From Prinia subflava (Eukaryota > Chordata > Aves > Passeriformes > Cisticolidae), in assembly GCF_021018805.1 (NCBI RefSeq), contig NC_086258.1, positions 5,557,081 to 5,621,080 of the forward strand: 64,000 nucleotides of DNA, in the 5' to 3' direction. Position 1 is the first letter of the stretch, and the number at the start of each line of letters is the position of its first letter. Shown in pieces: positions 40,400-54,761 of the stretch. The position numbers and the translations under genes were made by a program. Under the pieces are notes generated by a model, which saw only the letters and a program-made list of their open reading frames with translations, was not told the origin of the DNA and did not search any database.

Positions 40400-43300
40400 A
40401 TGAAGAACCGTTCCTCATCTCCCCCTTTGCACGTCCATGTGGATGAAAACACCCCTGTCCATGTCCATATTAAAAAGGGGCAGAAAACCACACCTGCAAA
40501 ATGCCAGGTAGGACTGTGTACCTGGTTGGTTGTAAGGGCTGCAGAGAGGAAGTTAAATGGAAGTTAAAGAAGCATCACAAAATCTTCCAGGTCTGTTCTA
40601 CTGTTGTGTTAGAACTGTGAGACTTCATTTCATATTCAGTGGTGAATTTGCAGTGCCACATTTGCTGTGTTGATTTGTGAAAGATGATTTTGGTATGATA
40701 CAGGATTGCTTTTCATGTTCGTGTGAGAAATGTTGCTTCCAATGTGATCCCATTAGGAGGATTTTTCCCTTTTGTTTCTTGGATCTGTGTCCTGATAATG
40801 TTTTCTATTTGGCTTCATATCTGTTTTTGGAGGAAAGCTTTGAGGAGAGGTAGTACTTAGGAATTTCAAGTAGCATCTTGATTGTTTTAAAATAAATGTG
40901 CTTACAAAAAGAATCTTGATTCAGACCATCTTCTGGCATTAAGGACATTCTCCGTGCACTGAGCTCTGCAGCAAAGATCTCTTCCCAGCCTTATCCACAG
41001 GAGGCACAAGGCAAAACTGAAGCTGAGGTTCTGGCTATTCTATATCCTCTTTTGGTGCTGGATATTTATGAAAAGTTTTTCTAAAAAGTTGATGGAAGTT
41101 GCTATCTCCTTCTTACTTATCTGCAGACATCCTGTTCTAAGTCGTCTGTTAATTCTGTGTTTGTTGCTAATGGCAAATTTCATAATGGGATGGAATGACA
41201 GTGAAAATAATGAGTCCTATTATTTAATTGCCAGTAGGAAATGTTTACAGCATCTGATTTTTCTCTAAGGTTAGAATTGTGCAAAAACACTTTAACTCTC
41301 CTTCCATTAGAGCAGCTCAAGTTCAATACAAATAAATGTGGATCTTCTAGTTGACTGCAGAGTAGGGAAAACACTTCCAGGGCTTTCCAAAATCAATCAG
41401 AGTGTCAAATGATATAGCTGCTTTTTTGTGAGGCGAATCTGGGATGGAGAAGGGATCCCACAGGGATCTGTCTGGTCCTACATCCAGCCATCCTATCAGC
41501 TGAGTGTGTGAAAACCTTTCCTTCTGGTTGGTGTCAGCTTCCTTTGGTGGCTGCTGCCTCATCTCACCTGATGCATCCTGTGAAACACCACTGACAGTTC
41601 CATGTGAATGATCTTTTGTGGCACTAGAAATTGCAAATGGTTCTTTAAGGGTCTGTAATTTATTTTATTTTCTCTTTCTTTAGCAAAAACAGAAACAGAA
41701 ATCAAAAGGGGATGGTGTGCGAACCGTGAGGGTGAAAACTAAGGCCCCTTGGATACCCCCAGGCAAAACAAGTACCCGTGATACCATCTTGAAGTGGGAG
41801 GTACAGCTGGTTTTGCTCTTTAAAACAAACTTTGAGGTTTAGCCAAGCTTGAAGAGAGCAGTTGTGTAGTGAGAGTTGGGCAGATCTGAAAGAAGGCTGC
41901 TGTCACCTGCCATCTATTCCAAGTGTCTTCTATAAATCTTTTTCACTTTTCAATATAGAAAAACTGAGAATTCATAAACAGCCTGTGGCCATGCCTTTCT
42001 GCCTCTAGAGACACATTTATTTGTTTATTGTAATTTTATGAGTGCCCTTGAAAGTCTCATCTGGAATCTCAGCGAGGGACTCTGGTGTCAGTCTCTTCCA
42101 AAGCATGGAGTGTTTGTGTAGCATAGTGTCATATTTTCTTTCTCATGGGTTGATAGTTTTGCCTCTTGTATTCCTGGCATTTCCTGGATGAGGATTTGAG
42201 CTTTGACTGATTTTTCTTCTTTTTCGTTGTACTCTTTCTGCATTCTTGACCCTTCCCAGATGGAAACGGAAGAACTGTTTGTAAATGTTTTTTTCCTTTG
42301 CTAGCCGTGCTGCAGTGATGTGACCCAGTCTCTGTTTTTTGGCAATGTTAGCTTTCGAATACTATTTATAATGTTATACTAAAAAATTTATACCCTTTAT
42401 TCTGTAGCAAGAATCAGCTGAGCGTCACGAAGCTGTGCCTAATCCTGAGTGTGAGAAGATGCAGTCGGTGCTGCGCCTCAGTGACCTCTCCACGGACGAC
42501 GATGCTGCTGCTTGCTGCAAAATTAACCAGTATGAAAAGAAGATAGATAACCTGATGAATATGGTGGGAACACTGAAGAAAGAGGTGAGGAGACAGTGGA
42601 AAGACCTGTTGACCGGGGCTTGTAGCTGATTCATTCACAAGAGGAGGCTGGAGGCAGGTGTTGGGGCAATGGAAGGCTACCCAGGGCTGTTGGTAGCTTG
42701 CTTGAAAATCTATCTGAACTGTGTAGAATAGCTGAAGTATCCTGGTGAGAAATTCACTAAGCCACAGTATGAAACATTTCAAAATATTATTAATTGAATA
42801 AGGTATTGCTGTGCTTTAGCTTACAAATAATCTCTCCTGCCCAAGCCCAAAATCTGAAAACGGATGACTCCAGAAAGTGAAAAATACAATGCATGGATGT
42901 TTTATTGTCAAAAATACCCTTTATTCAATGAAGTTGTTTCTTCTTCTTTCCACTGCCCAGTCACTCTTTCAGTAAGTAATTTTTTCCTGATGTCTAACCT
43001 AAACTTCCCCTGGAGTAGCTTAAGGTTGTGTCCTCTCATTCAGTCAGTGGTTGCCTGGGTGAAGAGACCAACCTCTACCTGGCTACAACCACCTTTCAGG
43101 GAGTTGTAGAGTGATAAGGTCTCTCCTGAACTTCCTTTTCTCCAGGTTAAACAACCCCAGCTCCCTCAGCTGTTCTTCACAGGGTTTGTGTTCTGAGCCC
43201 CTCACCAGCCTCGCTGCCTCCTCTGGATGCGCTCAAGCATCTCAAGGTCCTTCCTAAAGTGAGGGCCCAGAACTGGACACAGCACTCAAGGTGCAGCCTC

Positions 43301-46300
43301 ACCAGTGCCCAGTACAGGGGAGGAGTGACCTCCCTGCTCCTGCTGCCCACACCATTCCTGATCCAGGCCAGGAGCCATTGGCCTTCTTGGCCACCAGGGC
43401 ACTCTGCTGGCTCCTGTTCAGTCGCTGTCACCAGTGCCCCCAGGTCCCTTTCTGCCTGGGCACTGTCCAGCCACCCTGTCCCCAGCCTGTAGCACTGCAG
43501 GGGTTGTTGTGGCCAATGCACAGGACTTGGCACTTGGGCTTGTTAAAAGTTGGGAAAGACCTCCAGGATCATTGAATTCAACCTTTGATCCATCACCACT
43601 GTGTTAAATAAACCAGAGCACTGAGTACCATGTCCAGTTGTTCCGTGAACACCTCCAGGGATGGTGACTCCACCACCTCCTTGGGCAGCCCTTTCCAATA
43701 CCTGACAACCCTTTCCATGAAGAAATTCCTCCTGATGTCCAACCTGAACATCCCCTGACACAGCTTGAGGCCATTTCCTCATGTCTGTCACTTGTCACCT
43801 GGGAGGAGATACTTCATTTTTTTTATACTTCCAATAAGTTAATCGACTCTGAATGGTTCATTGATTTGGGATGTGGATTCTGTGTATCACTTCCAAAGCC
43901 CTTGGCTTAAATTTTATTCCAATATCTTCAGGTCAAGATGCAGAAAATGGAGGAACAGGAGGAAATGACAATGCGACTCCTGGAGGAGCAGAAGGAGGAA
44001 CTGAATGAGGTCACACAAGAGCTGGTTCAAACAGAGAATGAGAACAGTCGGCTCCGGCGCAACATCGAGCGCATAAAGGAGGAGAAGGACCTGACTGTGT
44101 AAGAAAGCTTCACTTCTCACTGTTCCTGCACTGATGGTATCCACAGGGACCTTCCTCCTTGATTGCTGACATGATTTGAGGTCGTAGCTGCTGCTGAAGA
44201 ACTCATGCACTTGGATTTTTTGTCACCTTTTTAGAAGGGGGCTCCAGATTGCAATAGCTGCAGAGAAGGGCTCTAACAGGATTTTTGGAATAGAAAAGAA
44301 ACCTGCTTTGAGAGGAACCTGAGAGCAATAGCCTTGTGTGGAGGGTCAGCCTAGCTCTGCAATTAGTATTTTGATGATTAAGGGATTCTGCTTGAATTGT
44401 GATGATATTGATAGAACAATAAATGAATAATCATGGAAGTGAAAACTAAAGGAGAATTTTTGACCTTTATAAAAATCATACAGAGCCAGGAGTGACAGCC
44501 CCTGAGAGGACTGAACCATGGGTTTTTTTTGTAGTGATCCTGAAGGTCTGCAAGTCTGACATTTTTGCATCTGCTTTGTATCTAAAGAATTGGTGAAGTT
44601 TGTGTCTCCAGGGGGACATTAGTGTTTTAGGAGAGTTAGTTTTATTTTTTCCTTAAGAAAGATCACTTGGAAGTTAATACTTTGTATTCCTTTTCCAGAA
44701 GACTCTGTGAATGCTTCTGGGAATACAAGTGCTGGCTAAAAACATCGAGCTGCATATTACAGTGTGCTTTTCTGTTTTCTGCTTGGCCATTTGGAATCTT
44801 ATTTCTGGTGTGGCATAAGTGCCCAAGAAAAGCACAGCATTGTGTTTTGGGTTTAGCAGTGTGCAGTTTTGGTATAAGCCTAATTTGTCCCCTCTAAATA
44901 TCATAGCTCTCTTAGGAATCTCCTGGTGTCTGCTTACTGTGTTTTCCCAAAACAGCTTCCACACTGAAAGAGGGTAAATCTGAAGCAGTTTTTGTTTAGA
45001 GCTTTTATCCTCTGATTTGGGCTTTTTATGAATTTTAACCCAATAAGCTCTATATCAACAGTGGCAGGTACAGCTCCCAAAGCTTCTTGTTTCTGTGATG
45101 GCTGAATTCTCCTTGCAGGCTAGAGAAGGAGTGCTTGCAGCAGGAGAAGGAATGTTTGATGACCAAGCTGAATGAAGCAGAAAGGGATGGAGCAGCAGCT
45201 GCCAGACAGATCCACGCCCTGAAAAATACCATTGGGAGGCTCAATGTTGTAGGTGTCCCTTTTGTTCTTGCTTTTACTACATTGTCCTGTACTATGGCTG
45301 TCTTAAAAAAGTAATGTTAGAGTTGCTAATCCAGAGAAACCCAAGGAAAAGTGGAGGGATTTAACATCCTTAGGGTGTTTGCTGGCTTGGTTTTGAAGTG
45401 GGATATTTACTTCCAGTTACCTTCTGCTCAGAAATGAACAATTATTTCCTTATGTTTTGTGGGTTTGGTTTGAATTGATGTGTTCTTCTCATTCCTTTGT
45501 TTATTTGTGTTTCTTTATTTGTTTTTATTGTTTTTCCTTCAGGAGAAACACATGAGCAGCACAGATATATGTGCTCTAACAAGACAAAAAGAGCTTCTGC
45601 TGCAGAAATTGAGCACCTTTGAAGAAACCAACCGAACGCTCCGAGAACTTCTTGCAGAGCAGCAGTGCAGGGAGGTGAGAACTGCTGTGTGTGGAACCTG
45701 GCTGATTACAGGAGGCTGTTGTCTCCTGGGCTGGAAGGGAATTTTGAGTTTGAAAGCTTTCAACTCTTTTTCCCAGCCCTGTCAGCAGACCCTGTCAACA
45801 CATAAATGTTGGATAAGTTTTTATTTGGGTTTTTTTTCTTTATCTCTGCCTAATTCGTAGAGTAAGAGTGGCTTTTCTGCTCTGAGGATGAGACCCTCTA
45901 AGTCTTTGACTGCATTAAAAGGTTGAGGCAGTGCTGTGTTGCCAGCAGTCTCCTCTGGACACGGCTGTATCTGCTGATCCTGCTGGTCTCAAACGCTGCT
46001 GCTGCACTTGCATTGCTGGAGTCTGAGGACTTGATATGGCCTCAGCTAATGGAGCCTACAGATATTCACAACTTTGATTTTGCAGGCTCTGAGGGCAACA
46101 ACAGAGAAATTGGAAACAATTCTGTACTGCATGTACAGAACAATTCTCTGTTGTTTGTCAGAGCAATAGAAGAATTAAATTTCTGTTCCTTCTATAGTTT
46201 ATATTCCATTTCAGCAAAAGCAGGCTAATAGTAACAGTTACCTCAGCCACCAGTGAGGCTGGATAAAAGGTCTGAATTCTTCCACATGACTTGCCCTAAG

Positions 46301-49300
46301 TAGTGGGAGAGTTCAGAATGATCTTACATTGCCATCATGCTTTTTTTTTTTTTTTTAATCTTTGACTGGGAAGTGGAAAAGCTTTCTGAGATGTGAAATA
46401 TTTAGCAAATTTGATGTTTCTCTATATCTTCTAAGAATTGCTGCTGCAACTGGAAGGAAATAGTTGACTTTCCCGCTTCCATTTAAAGAAGCTGTATAAA
46501 ACTGACTTTATAGTTAACAATTTTTCTCATGCATTTATTTTGTAGAAAGATGCCCAGAAGGTTCTGGATCGGCAAGCAGTGCTGCTGAAAAGGCTGGCTG
46601 ACTCAGATGCAGAGAACATGGTAAGCAAACCACAGTCTCTTGTTTCTTTAGTGATACAGCAGAAAGATCTAAAACGCCAAGCCCTTCTTTGTCTTATATT
46701 CTACTGTCAAATCTTACACTAGTGCCTTTTAGATCAGTAAAAAATGTATTTGAGCTTTTGTGGTAATCAGAGCCACTACATTGCTCCTCTGGTTAACAAT
46801 CTGCATTTCAAAGTGAGTGGATTTTCATTGCCTTTGAAATATGGGGCCTTAGAATGGGGATAATTCATTTTCTGGGGATGAGGATGGTGTTGTTGTGGAT
46901 AACAGACCGTGCCACAGATCAGGTGGTCTCGACAGGGAGGTAGTTACACTTCTTGCCTTCTACCTCCTGTCCTAAATGTGTTTGTTCCTGAACATCTGTG
47001 TGGTGTTTGTTTTTTCAGCAACTTCAGATCAGGCTTCAGGGAAAAGAAAAGGAATTGGAAAGCCTCACAATTCAGATAGTGACAGAAAAGGTAATTTTGT
47101 TTTTCTGGTTTTCCCTCTCTTTTCTACTTTCCAGTTCTGTAAAACCACAGGCAGTCCAGAAGATGAGGTTGTTTGCAGATGATTATTTTGAGATCAGATA
47201 AATGGTTTGCTTATAAAACTAGGCAGATACCAGCTCTCACACCGTTGTGGGTTCCATAGTTTGCTAATAAGACACCTGTCACAAGGATGGATAGGTAGAA
47301 TTCTCTTTGCTTGGGCACTGAATTGGCATTCTGTTTAAAGTCCTGTTAGTTCCCAATGGCAGATTCCAATCTGTTCCTTAGTTTAGGAAGTAAAGAGGGA
47401 ATGCAGTGGAAGAGATCAGACATGTAGGATATTTTGCCCTTTCAGGCCAGTCATTCACATGTGTTGTAAAATAAATGGCCGCTCATTTGGTCCCTTTTTG
47501 TTGGACTAAAAGAGCTGTGAGGGTCCATCTGGATGTGGCTGGAGATCAGGGATATGCAATCAGGGAAATCTGAGCTTACTACTGCATATTATAAAGCGTT
47601 CCTTCTATTAGCTTGTTGAGTGAAAACATGTTTGTCTTGTTGCTGCTTATCTAGGAGCAAGCAAAGAAAGCCTATGAGCTCGCCAAAGCTCTGGAGAGTG
47701 TGAAAGCCCATTTACAAGCCCAGCTGCGGAGCAAAGAAGTTGAGAACAACCGTCTGGCCACACAGCTGCGGGTATGTGTGCACTGCTCCCCGGGGATTGC
47801 CTCTTCCTTTGCTCCCATGGACTCAATTCACTCACAAGGGGAGTAGCACAAGCTTCTTACAAAGTCTGGTTGACTGAAATATTGGCTGGTGATGTTTATG
47901 CATTAGCACAGCATGATTTTCAAATTAAGAAAAGAGAAATCGTTTCACTTTTGAGGCATGAGGCAAAATCTTAGCCTTAAGGTCTATGTGCTTTAATTAG
48001 ATTTTATTTTTCCTAAGTTAGTTACTCCGTAGTTATTGAAAAGAATGCTTTGGTTTAGTCAAGCATCAAGACAAACTGAAACTATTTAATTTATATTTTT
48101 GGAAAAATGCCGTGCTAATTTGATCACCCTTGTTCATCTGTTCTACAGTATTAATGAGGAGGAGAAAGTTCCCCTGGTTTATTTTGATTAGAGTTTTATA
48201 TTTAGCATATGTTGGGATGTTGTTACAAGGAACATAAATGTGTTAATAGTTTTAGAGGAGCTTTAGTCTGTTCTAGTAAGAGCTGCATAAAGCAATATTA
48301 TTATATGCAAATATTTCATCAATGAAAAGAATTTTCTCAGGTAGATCGAAAGACTGTTAAAAGAGGTCTATTTATTTTGGTTGGGAGAGAAATCAGTATT
48401 TTAGGAAGCAGCTTATGAAAGAAGAAAGGAAGACTCTTGGAAGAAAAGGAAGATGTCATGCTGCCATCTCTTTCAGCATTTAGACAGGACAGTGTAGGTG
48501 AAACCTGACTGCAAATACCTCCAGGCTGAACACTGGGGATTTGTGCCTGGTTCTCATCACCATTTCTAGGATAGTAGTTGCTGCTTTGGGTTTGCAGGTG
48601 TCATACAGGCATTAATCCATATGGTGGGTTTTGTTCCCCTGCAGAATGTGGAGATCAGTGAGGCTCAGCTTAAGGAAGAGCTGGAACTTGCCCTGGAACA
48701 GCAGAAGGACACGAAGATGAAGGGGGATGATGATAAAGAGGCCCTGAAAAAAGCGATCCGTGCACAGAAAGAGCGAGCAGAGCGGAGTGAGGAGTATGTG
48801 CAGAGACTGACTTGCCAGCTAGCAGAAAAGGTACCTGCTGAAACAGGAGAGGCCTGCTTTGAGGTCATGCTTTTAAATTGTTGACTTCTGGTAGCAGCCC
48901 TGGGGAGAGTCTCTTCTTTTGACTAAGGAAATTTATTTCTGTCTTGATGCCATGGCCCATTTATGCCAAGTTTAGAACAAATCCACTTTGCTCAGCTGTC
49001 ACTGTATTCACTGCGTGTCCTAAGTTAAGGGCGTCTCTTTGTATTATCTGCATATCTCACACCAGTGATTATTTTGTCTTCTCCCTTACTTTTTCCTCTT
49101 GTGTTTCCCTTGTCTGATAGGAAAGTGCTATTGCTGAGGTCCAGGCCAACCTCGAGTCCTGGAAGACTCGCTGCAGCAAAATAGTGAAGGAGAAGGATGA
49201 CCTTGAACTGGAAGTTGTTACACTGAACAGGTTAGAGTAAAATCAGTGCAGACAAAGAAGCGTGAGTGGGGATGAGTTCAAAGTTCAAGGATAATTTAAT

Positions 49301-52300
49301 TGAATAATAGCATTGAAATGAATATTTTAATTGGATTGCTTGTAAATAATCAAGCAAAACCAGCACTGCCTAAGGGCTAGAGCAGAATTTGAAGAGGTGG
49401 AGAGAGACATGTGACTTCTGCTGCTGACTTGCCACAGCAAAGGCACACTCTTTAAGGTTTGCTGACCCTTAAAACTGTTCCTTTGCCATTTTGTAATGCT
49501 TTGAATTAAGACTTTTTTTGTTTTGAGATCTTTTTGAATGGCTGGAATGGAAGATATTAAAAGAGATAAGTATTATAGTTGATGCCAATTTTGTTATGAA
49601 GGTAAATAAATGTGTTAGTATCACTGCAGTACAGTTGCTGCTGCAGGGAAAAGTGGGTAGGTATGAGTTGAGAGAGGCATATCTTTATCCTGTGCATCTT
49701 TGAGGCAATTCATTTGAGCTCCAGGGGTACAACTCCAGTTAATTTCTAGGAGGTATAAAAAGATTGAAGTAGTTGAACAGTGAGAGGTGTGCATACATGA
49801 CTGGAGAAGGAAGATGAAAGGATAGGGAAAAGCCATGTTTCTGAAGCTAGTTTTCAAAGGTTAGGAGCCTTACTCTTGTCACTTAAGGATTAATTTTCTT
49901 TCTGTGTGGCAGCCGTGTTGCAGACTTGGTGGAACAAGTGGCAAAGGTCAAGGAAAAGGCACGGGGCGAACATGAAGCTTTGGATGATAAAATGCAGCAA
50001 ATGACTGGAGAGAACAATTCTTTGAAGAGAGATAATGAAAAACTGAAGGTCAGTGACTCTAAGAGTTTGAAGATCAAATGCTAGGAGGAAAAGAAGGGGG
50101 AATTATAACAACTTGCCACTAAGGACAGAGTCAAATTGCACCCATTGCTCCTGCACAATTTCAAACCTGTTCCTATAACCTGATGGTGACAGGGCCAGTG
50201 TGCTGGGAGGAGACAGAGGAAGTGTACATGCTGGGAGAGCTGTGTTTCTTCCATGTTTTGGCTAGGAGTGTCTCCAGCTACTGTTTCGTCTAGCTGGGAT
50301 CTTAAATCTTGTCCTTACCTTCATGCTGCTGACCAGAGAACAAACAGCTGTTGTAGCTCATACAGAGAGAATGGCAATCTCCAGAAAAAAAAAAGAAGAC
50401 TCGTGTATTTCTTCTGTTGTCCTTTAGCATGAGTGATCTTGTGGGTGAGCTACATCTTTTATTCCATTCCAAACCTCTGTGCTCTGCTGATGCAAATTTG
50501 GCAGTCTACTGAAGCCTGGAAAGTTTTGGCAACTTGCGTGGACAAAACTGTATTTTTTCCTCTGTCTAGACAACATTAGACAGCTCCCATGGCAGGTACT
50601 TCCAGGCGCTCCATGGAAAATGTTTTTGTTTTCCAGGCTGCTCTGAACTCCATGGAGGATAAGCTGAACCGAGCGCAGATGGAACTGACGCATCTCCAGA
50701 ACTCTGTCAAGAGCTATGAAGGGTTGATTGAAACCTACACAGCACAGGTGGGTCTCAGAACCTTCAATCCTTGCATAAAGGTGTTTTCTCCTTCCACTCT
50801 GGCTTATTCTGTAATGTCTTAGCTATTGCCAACTGGAGCAGTTTCAATTACTCCAAGGTATTGCACACACGTGTTGAAAACTGTATATAACAGATAAAGT
50901 CTGCGGTCTTTTTTCCAATGTCCAGGCACAGAAGGCCCGAAAGGAAGCAGATGAGCTGGCAGAAAGACTGGAGAGAAGTGAGCTGGAGAACCAGACAATA
51001 AGGGATGAAATGAGCAAGGAGATTGAAGAGGTAACTGTCCCTCTAAAGACATATTGTAGATGTTCATGGATCTTAGTGTTTTGAATCTAGTGAAAAACAG
51101 CTGTGAATAGGAAATAAAAGGCTTATCTTTCTCTGCCTTTTGCATCAGTTCTTTCTCAGGACTTGTTAATAAGTTTTGCAGAATGAACATTAGCAGCTTC
51201 TTTTTGACTATATGGCATTCTTCAGAGGTGTATAAATTATTTAGTGTGTCCTTTGCTGCAGAAGTAGTGGTTTAGAACAGTGGATTAGGTAGGTTACACC
51301 ATTATCTGGTGTGGAACAGCTGACCTCAAAAGCTGACCTTGTACTTCTAGAACAACTGAAGCCCGCAATCCAAAATGCTCATTCTTACTCCATTCATAGG
51401 GAATGCCAGATCCTAAGTGAAAGCTTTTTGGAGTAGGAAAAGACCTTAGGCTTTGCATTCCAGCACTGGCCAAATATCCACACGGTGTCATCATGGTTGT
51501 GGACTAACAAAGCTTCATTGAAGTTGAGAATTTTTTTAGTCTTGATCTTAGGAACATTTGAAAGTTCCTCACATTCTCTTCTTTGATTACAGGCTCGTGA
51601 TAAGTTGCAGAACCAGCTTTCTGATCTGGAAAAACTGCCCGAGATCCTGAAGTACACTGAGACACAGCTGGCAGAGTGCCATCAGCAGCTCATGGGTTAT
51701 GAGAAGAAGAATACAGACCTGTGTGCCATGATTGGAGATCTCCGTCAGCTGGTAAGGGACTGGCAGAAAATGCCCCTACCAGTGCAAACCTCAACTATGA
51801 AAGGAGAATGAATTTCTAATCACAGCAAGGTTCAAACTTCGTCTCTGTTCTCGTCTCTTTTTGAAAAGATTAAACGTGCACTGCAAAATAAGAGTGTGTG
51901 CTATGTCTTTGTGCAAGAAGTTGGTGGCTTTGCTGATAGCATTCCTTAATATTTGAAAGGTTTCACATCCCTTGGTGCAGAATCTTTCTGGGACTTGTTA
52001 GCAGCTGTGGCAGCACTTACTAATGCCAGCCTTTGCTTCTGTTAGCTCCATCCTCTTGCCAGCTTTTCCTCCTGTAGTTTTCTGCTGATGGTACTGGCCC
52101 AGCCATTTTCTCACTCTGATTTCTGGTTGTTTTCCCAGTTTCTGTTTTTTGTTCCCAAAGACTGTGTAGGTATTGCAGGACAATTTCAGACAGGGATGAC
52201 ATCTACAGCTGTGCTTCAAGAAAGCAGATGATCTCTTTCTGACCACTTTAGCTTCTTGGTTTGGAATTATAAATCTCCCTGGTGTTTCAGGCTCTGATGC

Positions 52301-54761
52301 TATTGTGGGCTGCTGGCATGTTTGTGTGTGTGCTTGGCTTGCAGGTACTGCTCTTCATGCAGGAATTTATGAGCCTGGCTTTTCTTTTGCAGTACAGATA
52401 AATTTTCCTACATCTTCCCAGACTGTAACTGGGAGCATCAGCTATAAATGGATGTTTAGTTCTTTTCTATCCACTGTTCCCTTTCAGAAGCTCTCCAGAA
52501 GTTATAAATGGAACATACTTCCTTCTGAGAGCTGCATATGTGTTAGGTGGTTGGACGTGTGTATGTAGTGACTACTCTGTCAAGTAATTAATTCCTGTAA
52601 TTTTTAGATTGACCTCCAGGGGGAGAAAATGGAGATGACAAGAGAGAGATATCAGTCTGCCCATGAGGAGAAAAAGCAACTCACCTTGAAGGTGGAGGAG
52701 CTAGAAAGGTTAGAAATACTAGGCTCTCTTGCTTTTTTAACCTTCCATTTCCATTGTTTTACAGGGGATCGAAACAGCTTCAGTCTTGTTCCAGTTCCCC
52801 ACATGCCTCCAGGATTCTGTGCATTTGCTTATCCCACAACATTCTCTAATCAGTAGCTGTCCACTAAGAGTTGTATGCTTTTGCAGCAGCACCTGTTGTG
52901 AATATTGTTAGACAGGATGATGGCTTAGACAGCAGAGAAACCAGCTCCTTGTCCAATCTAGCCTGGCAATTCTGAAGTTACTAGATATTACAGTATTTTT
53001 ACCTATGTTTATGAACTTCTTTTATTGACAATGTCTCAGAAAATGCAGGTATATGAGTACTCTGTAGGTCCTTCAATCTTTGAAATTTTGATTTGAGGAC
53101 TGGAGAACTGTTTCTTGAGGCTCTCACCTTTCAAGGGAGAATAGAATCTATTACCAGACGAGTCAGGACCTGACAAAAGTCAGAATGAAACACACTCCAT
53201 TTAAAATGAATAGGTTTCCTTCCCTTATTGTCTTAAACTAGAAAACTAGAGTCCACGAGTGCCCAGAACATAGAATTCCTTCAGGTCATAGCAAAACGTG
53301 AGGAGTCGATCCACCAGTGTCAGCTGCGGCTGGAGGAGAAGAGCCGCGAGTGCAGCGCCCTGGCACGACAGCTGGAGATGGCCATTGAGGATGCCAAGAG
53401 ACAAGTGAGCAATTTCTCATATTTGTGAATTCACCCAAAGCTACCCAGGCTGTGAAAGGGGAACAGCGAGAATGCTGAAAATACCTTCTCATCCTATGAC
53501 CAAATCACGGTGTCCAGTGAAAAACAAGTAATTTGCTGGTGCTGTTTGTCAGCGCTGTTGAAGGACTGATTTCAATTTGCAGCAGAAAAAAGCACAAGAC
53601 TGAGCTGCTGCTTATGTGTGAGAATGTGTCAGTTAAACTTTAAGGGGCTTTTGTGGGCAATGGGTAAGGAAAAATATTCTTCCATAGACATCCCTTTAAC
53701 AAAGTTGTTCTGTGTAGGTGGAACAAGCTCGAGAACGAGCAGTCTCCAGAGAGAGGGCAGCCCAGTCCAAGATGTTGGATTTGGAGACCCAGCTGAGCAG
53801 GAATAAAACAGAGCTGAACCAGTTGCATCGGAGCAAAGAGGATGTGAGTGGCTTGTGGGGGACGCTCTTGCAGTACTGGTGGTGCCCTGGCAACAATTGG
53901 ATTCCATAAATCATCCTGTGGATGTGCTGCTGATGTCATGTAGAGCTGTGTCTGAATGTGAGGTGCTCTTGTGTATGTCCATGTATGTGTGACATAGGAC
54001 ATGTCTGCTGTGTCACCAATTCAGGAGTGTGTAGTAAGTGATAGGCAAGTGAGAGTACAATCATGTGAATGAACTTGGTGTAAAGTTGTGTGTGTGTAAG
54101 AAAAGAATCAGACTTTCATTGTGTTCAAAGGAGGTTTGCAGCAGGTATCATAGATTTCAACTCCCTTTTGCCTATATCAGAGAGAGTGCAATTTCTCTTC
54201 TAGAGGAAAGGATATCTTCTAGAAGAACAACTAGGAATCTTTTGTCATGTCTATTTACCTTACTTTCTTGCTTTAGTTTTACTTGGAATTGTGTTGGCTG
54301 ATGGATCAGGTCAAGTTGCTTTTCAGAAAAGGGTGTGTTTAATTCCCCATAACTACAGATAATATATTTTAAAAGCCCAACTGATTAGCCACATTGTCTT
54401 CTGCTTTTATCAGCGGGTTGCTGAATGGAGTTGGGAATGAACAGAAATTATAAATATCACAGCACCATCTATGGTAATGTCATCTGCTGTGCTAATTCTG
54501 GCTCTCCTCAGCGCTTTGGGGGAAGAGTTTAACATGAACAGGATGGATGCTGGTGCCTTTCAGCCTGTTTTGTGCTCCCCTGTGCAGGCAGAGCGCCGAT
54601 ACGAAAGCCGCCTCCAGGACCTGCGGGATCGGCTGGAGCAGTCGGAGAGCACCAACCGCAGCATGCAGAACTACGTCCAGTTCCTCAAATCCTCCTACGA
54701 CAACGTGTTTAGGGAAACTGCTTTTCTGGGCTCCCCCAGCCATGCTCGCTCTCTTCTCTGA
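40400..54761 (+). CDS. ODF2: outer dense fibre protein 2 / cenexin (19 coding exons)
   Basis: Exons: 40400-40507, 41684-41800, 42408-42584, 43932-44098, 45119-45248, 45543-45674, 46546-46620, 47019-47090, 47655-47771, 48645-48830, 49121-49230, 49913-50048, 50637-50747, 50926-51030, 51593-51751, 52608-52708, 53242-53404, 53718-53843, 54588-54761. All joins hold frame, giving 821 aa (mammalian forms about 800-830). The start [19 protein letters not shown] matches the cenexin-type N terminus. The short [16 protein letters not shown] block and [12 protein letters not shown] precede a nearly continuous coiled coil from about residue 110 to 800. Conserved landmarks include [36 protein letters not shown] and [13 protein letters not shown]. 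The protein builds subdistal and distal centriole appendages, is needed for primary cilia, and is a major sperm outer dense fibre component. The last 16 residues are only loosely similar to mammals. The nearest upstream gene, PTGES2, is co-directional. Confidence 0.96.
42980..43544 (-). mobile_element. CR1 LINE fragment, antisense (ODF2 intron 3)
   Basis: The segment includes 'tcctgatgtctaacctaaac', 'ttctccaggttaaacaaccc', 'gcccagaactggacacagca' and 'ccaggagccattggccttct', all hallmark pieces of the CR1 3' coding and UTR region read in reverse. The reverse transcriptase remnant is broken by stops. The 3' tail is missing and a second CR1 copy abuts it. Confidence 0.9.
43545..43810 (-). mobile_element. 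second CR1 LINE fragment, antisense, abutting the first
   Basis: A new CR1 3' end starts at 'ttgggaaagacctccaggat' and proceeds through 'aacacctccagggatggtga' and 'cctgatgtccaacctgaaca'. It repeats the section found at the left end of the neighbouring copy, so two insertions lie in tandem, about 120 bases before ODF2 coding exon 4. Confidence 0.85.
46341..46356. repeat. poly-T tract
   Basis: Sixteen consecutive T residues in ODF2 intron 6, about 190 bases upstream of the next exon. It is a simple homopolymer and probably polymorphic. Confidence 0.9.

Noticed and set aside
42300..43920. ORFs within ODF2 intron 3
   Set aside because: They are remnants of CR1 sequence read in various frames, not host genes.
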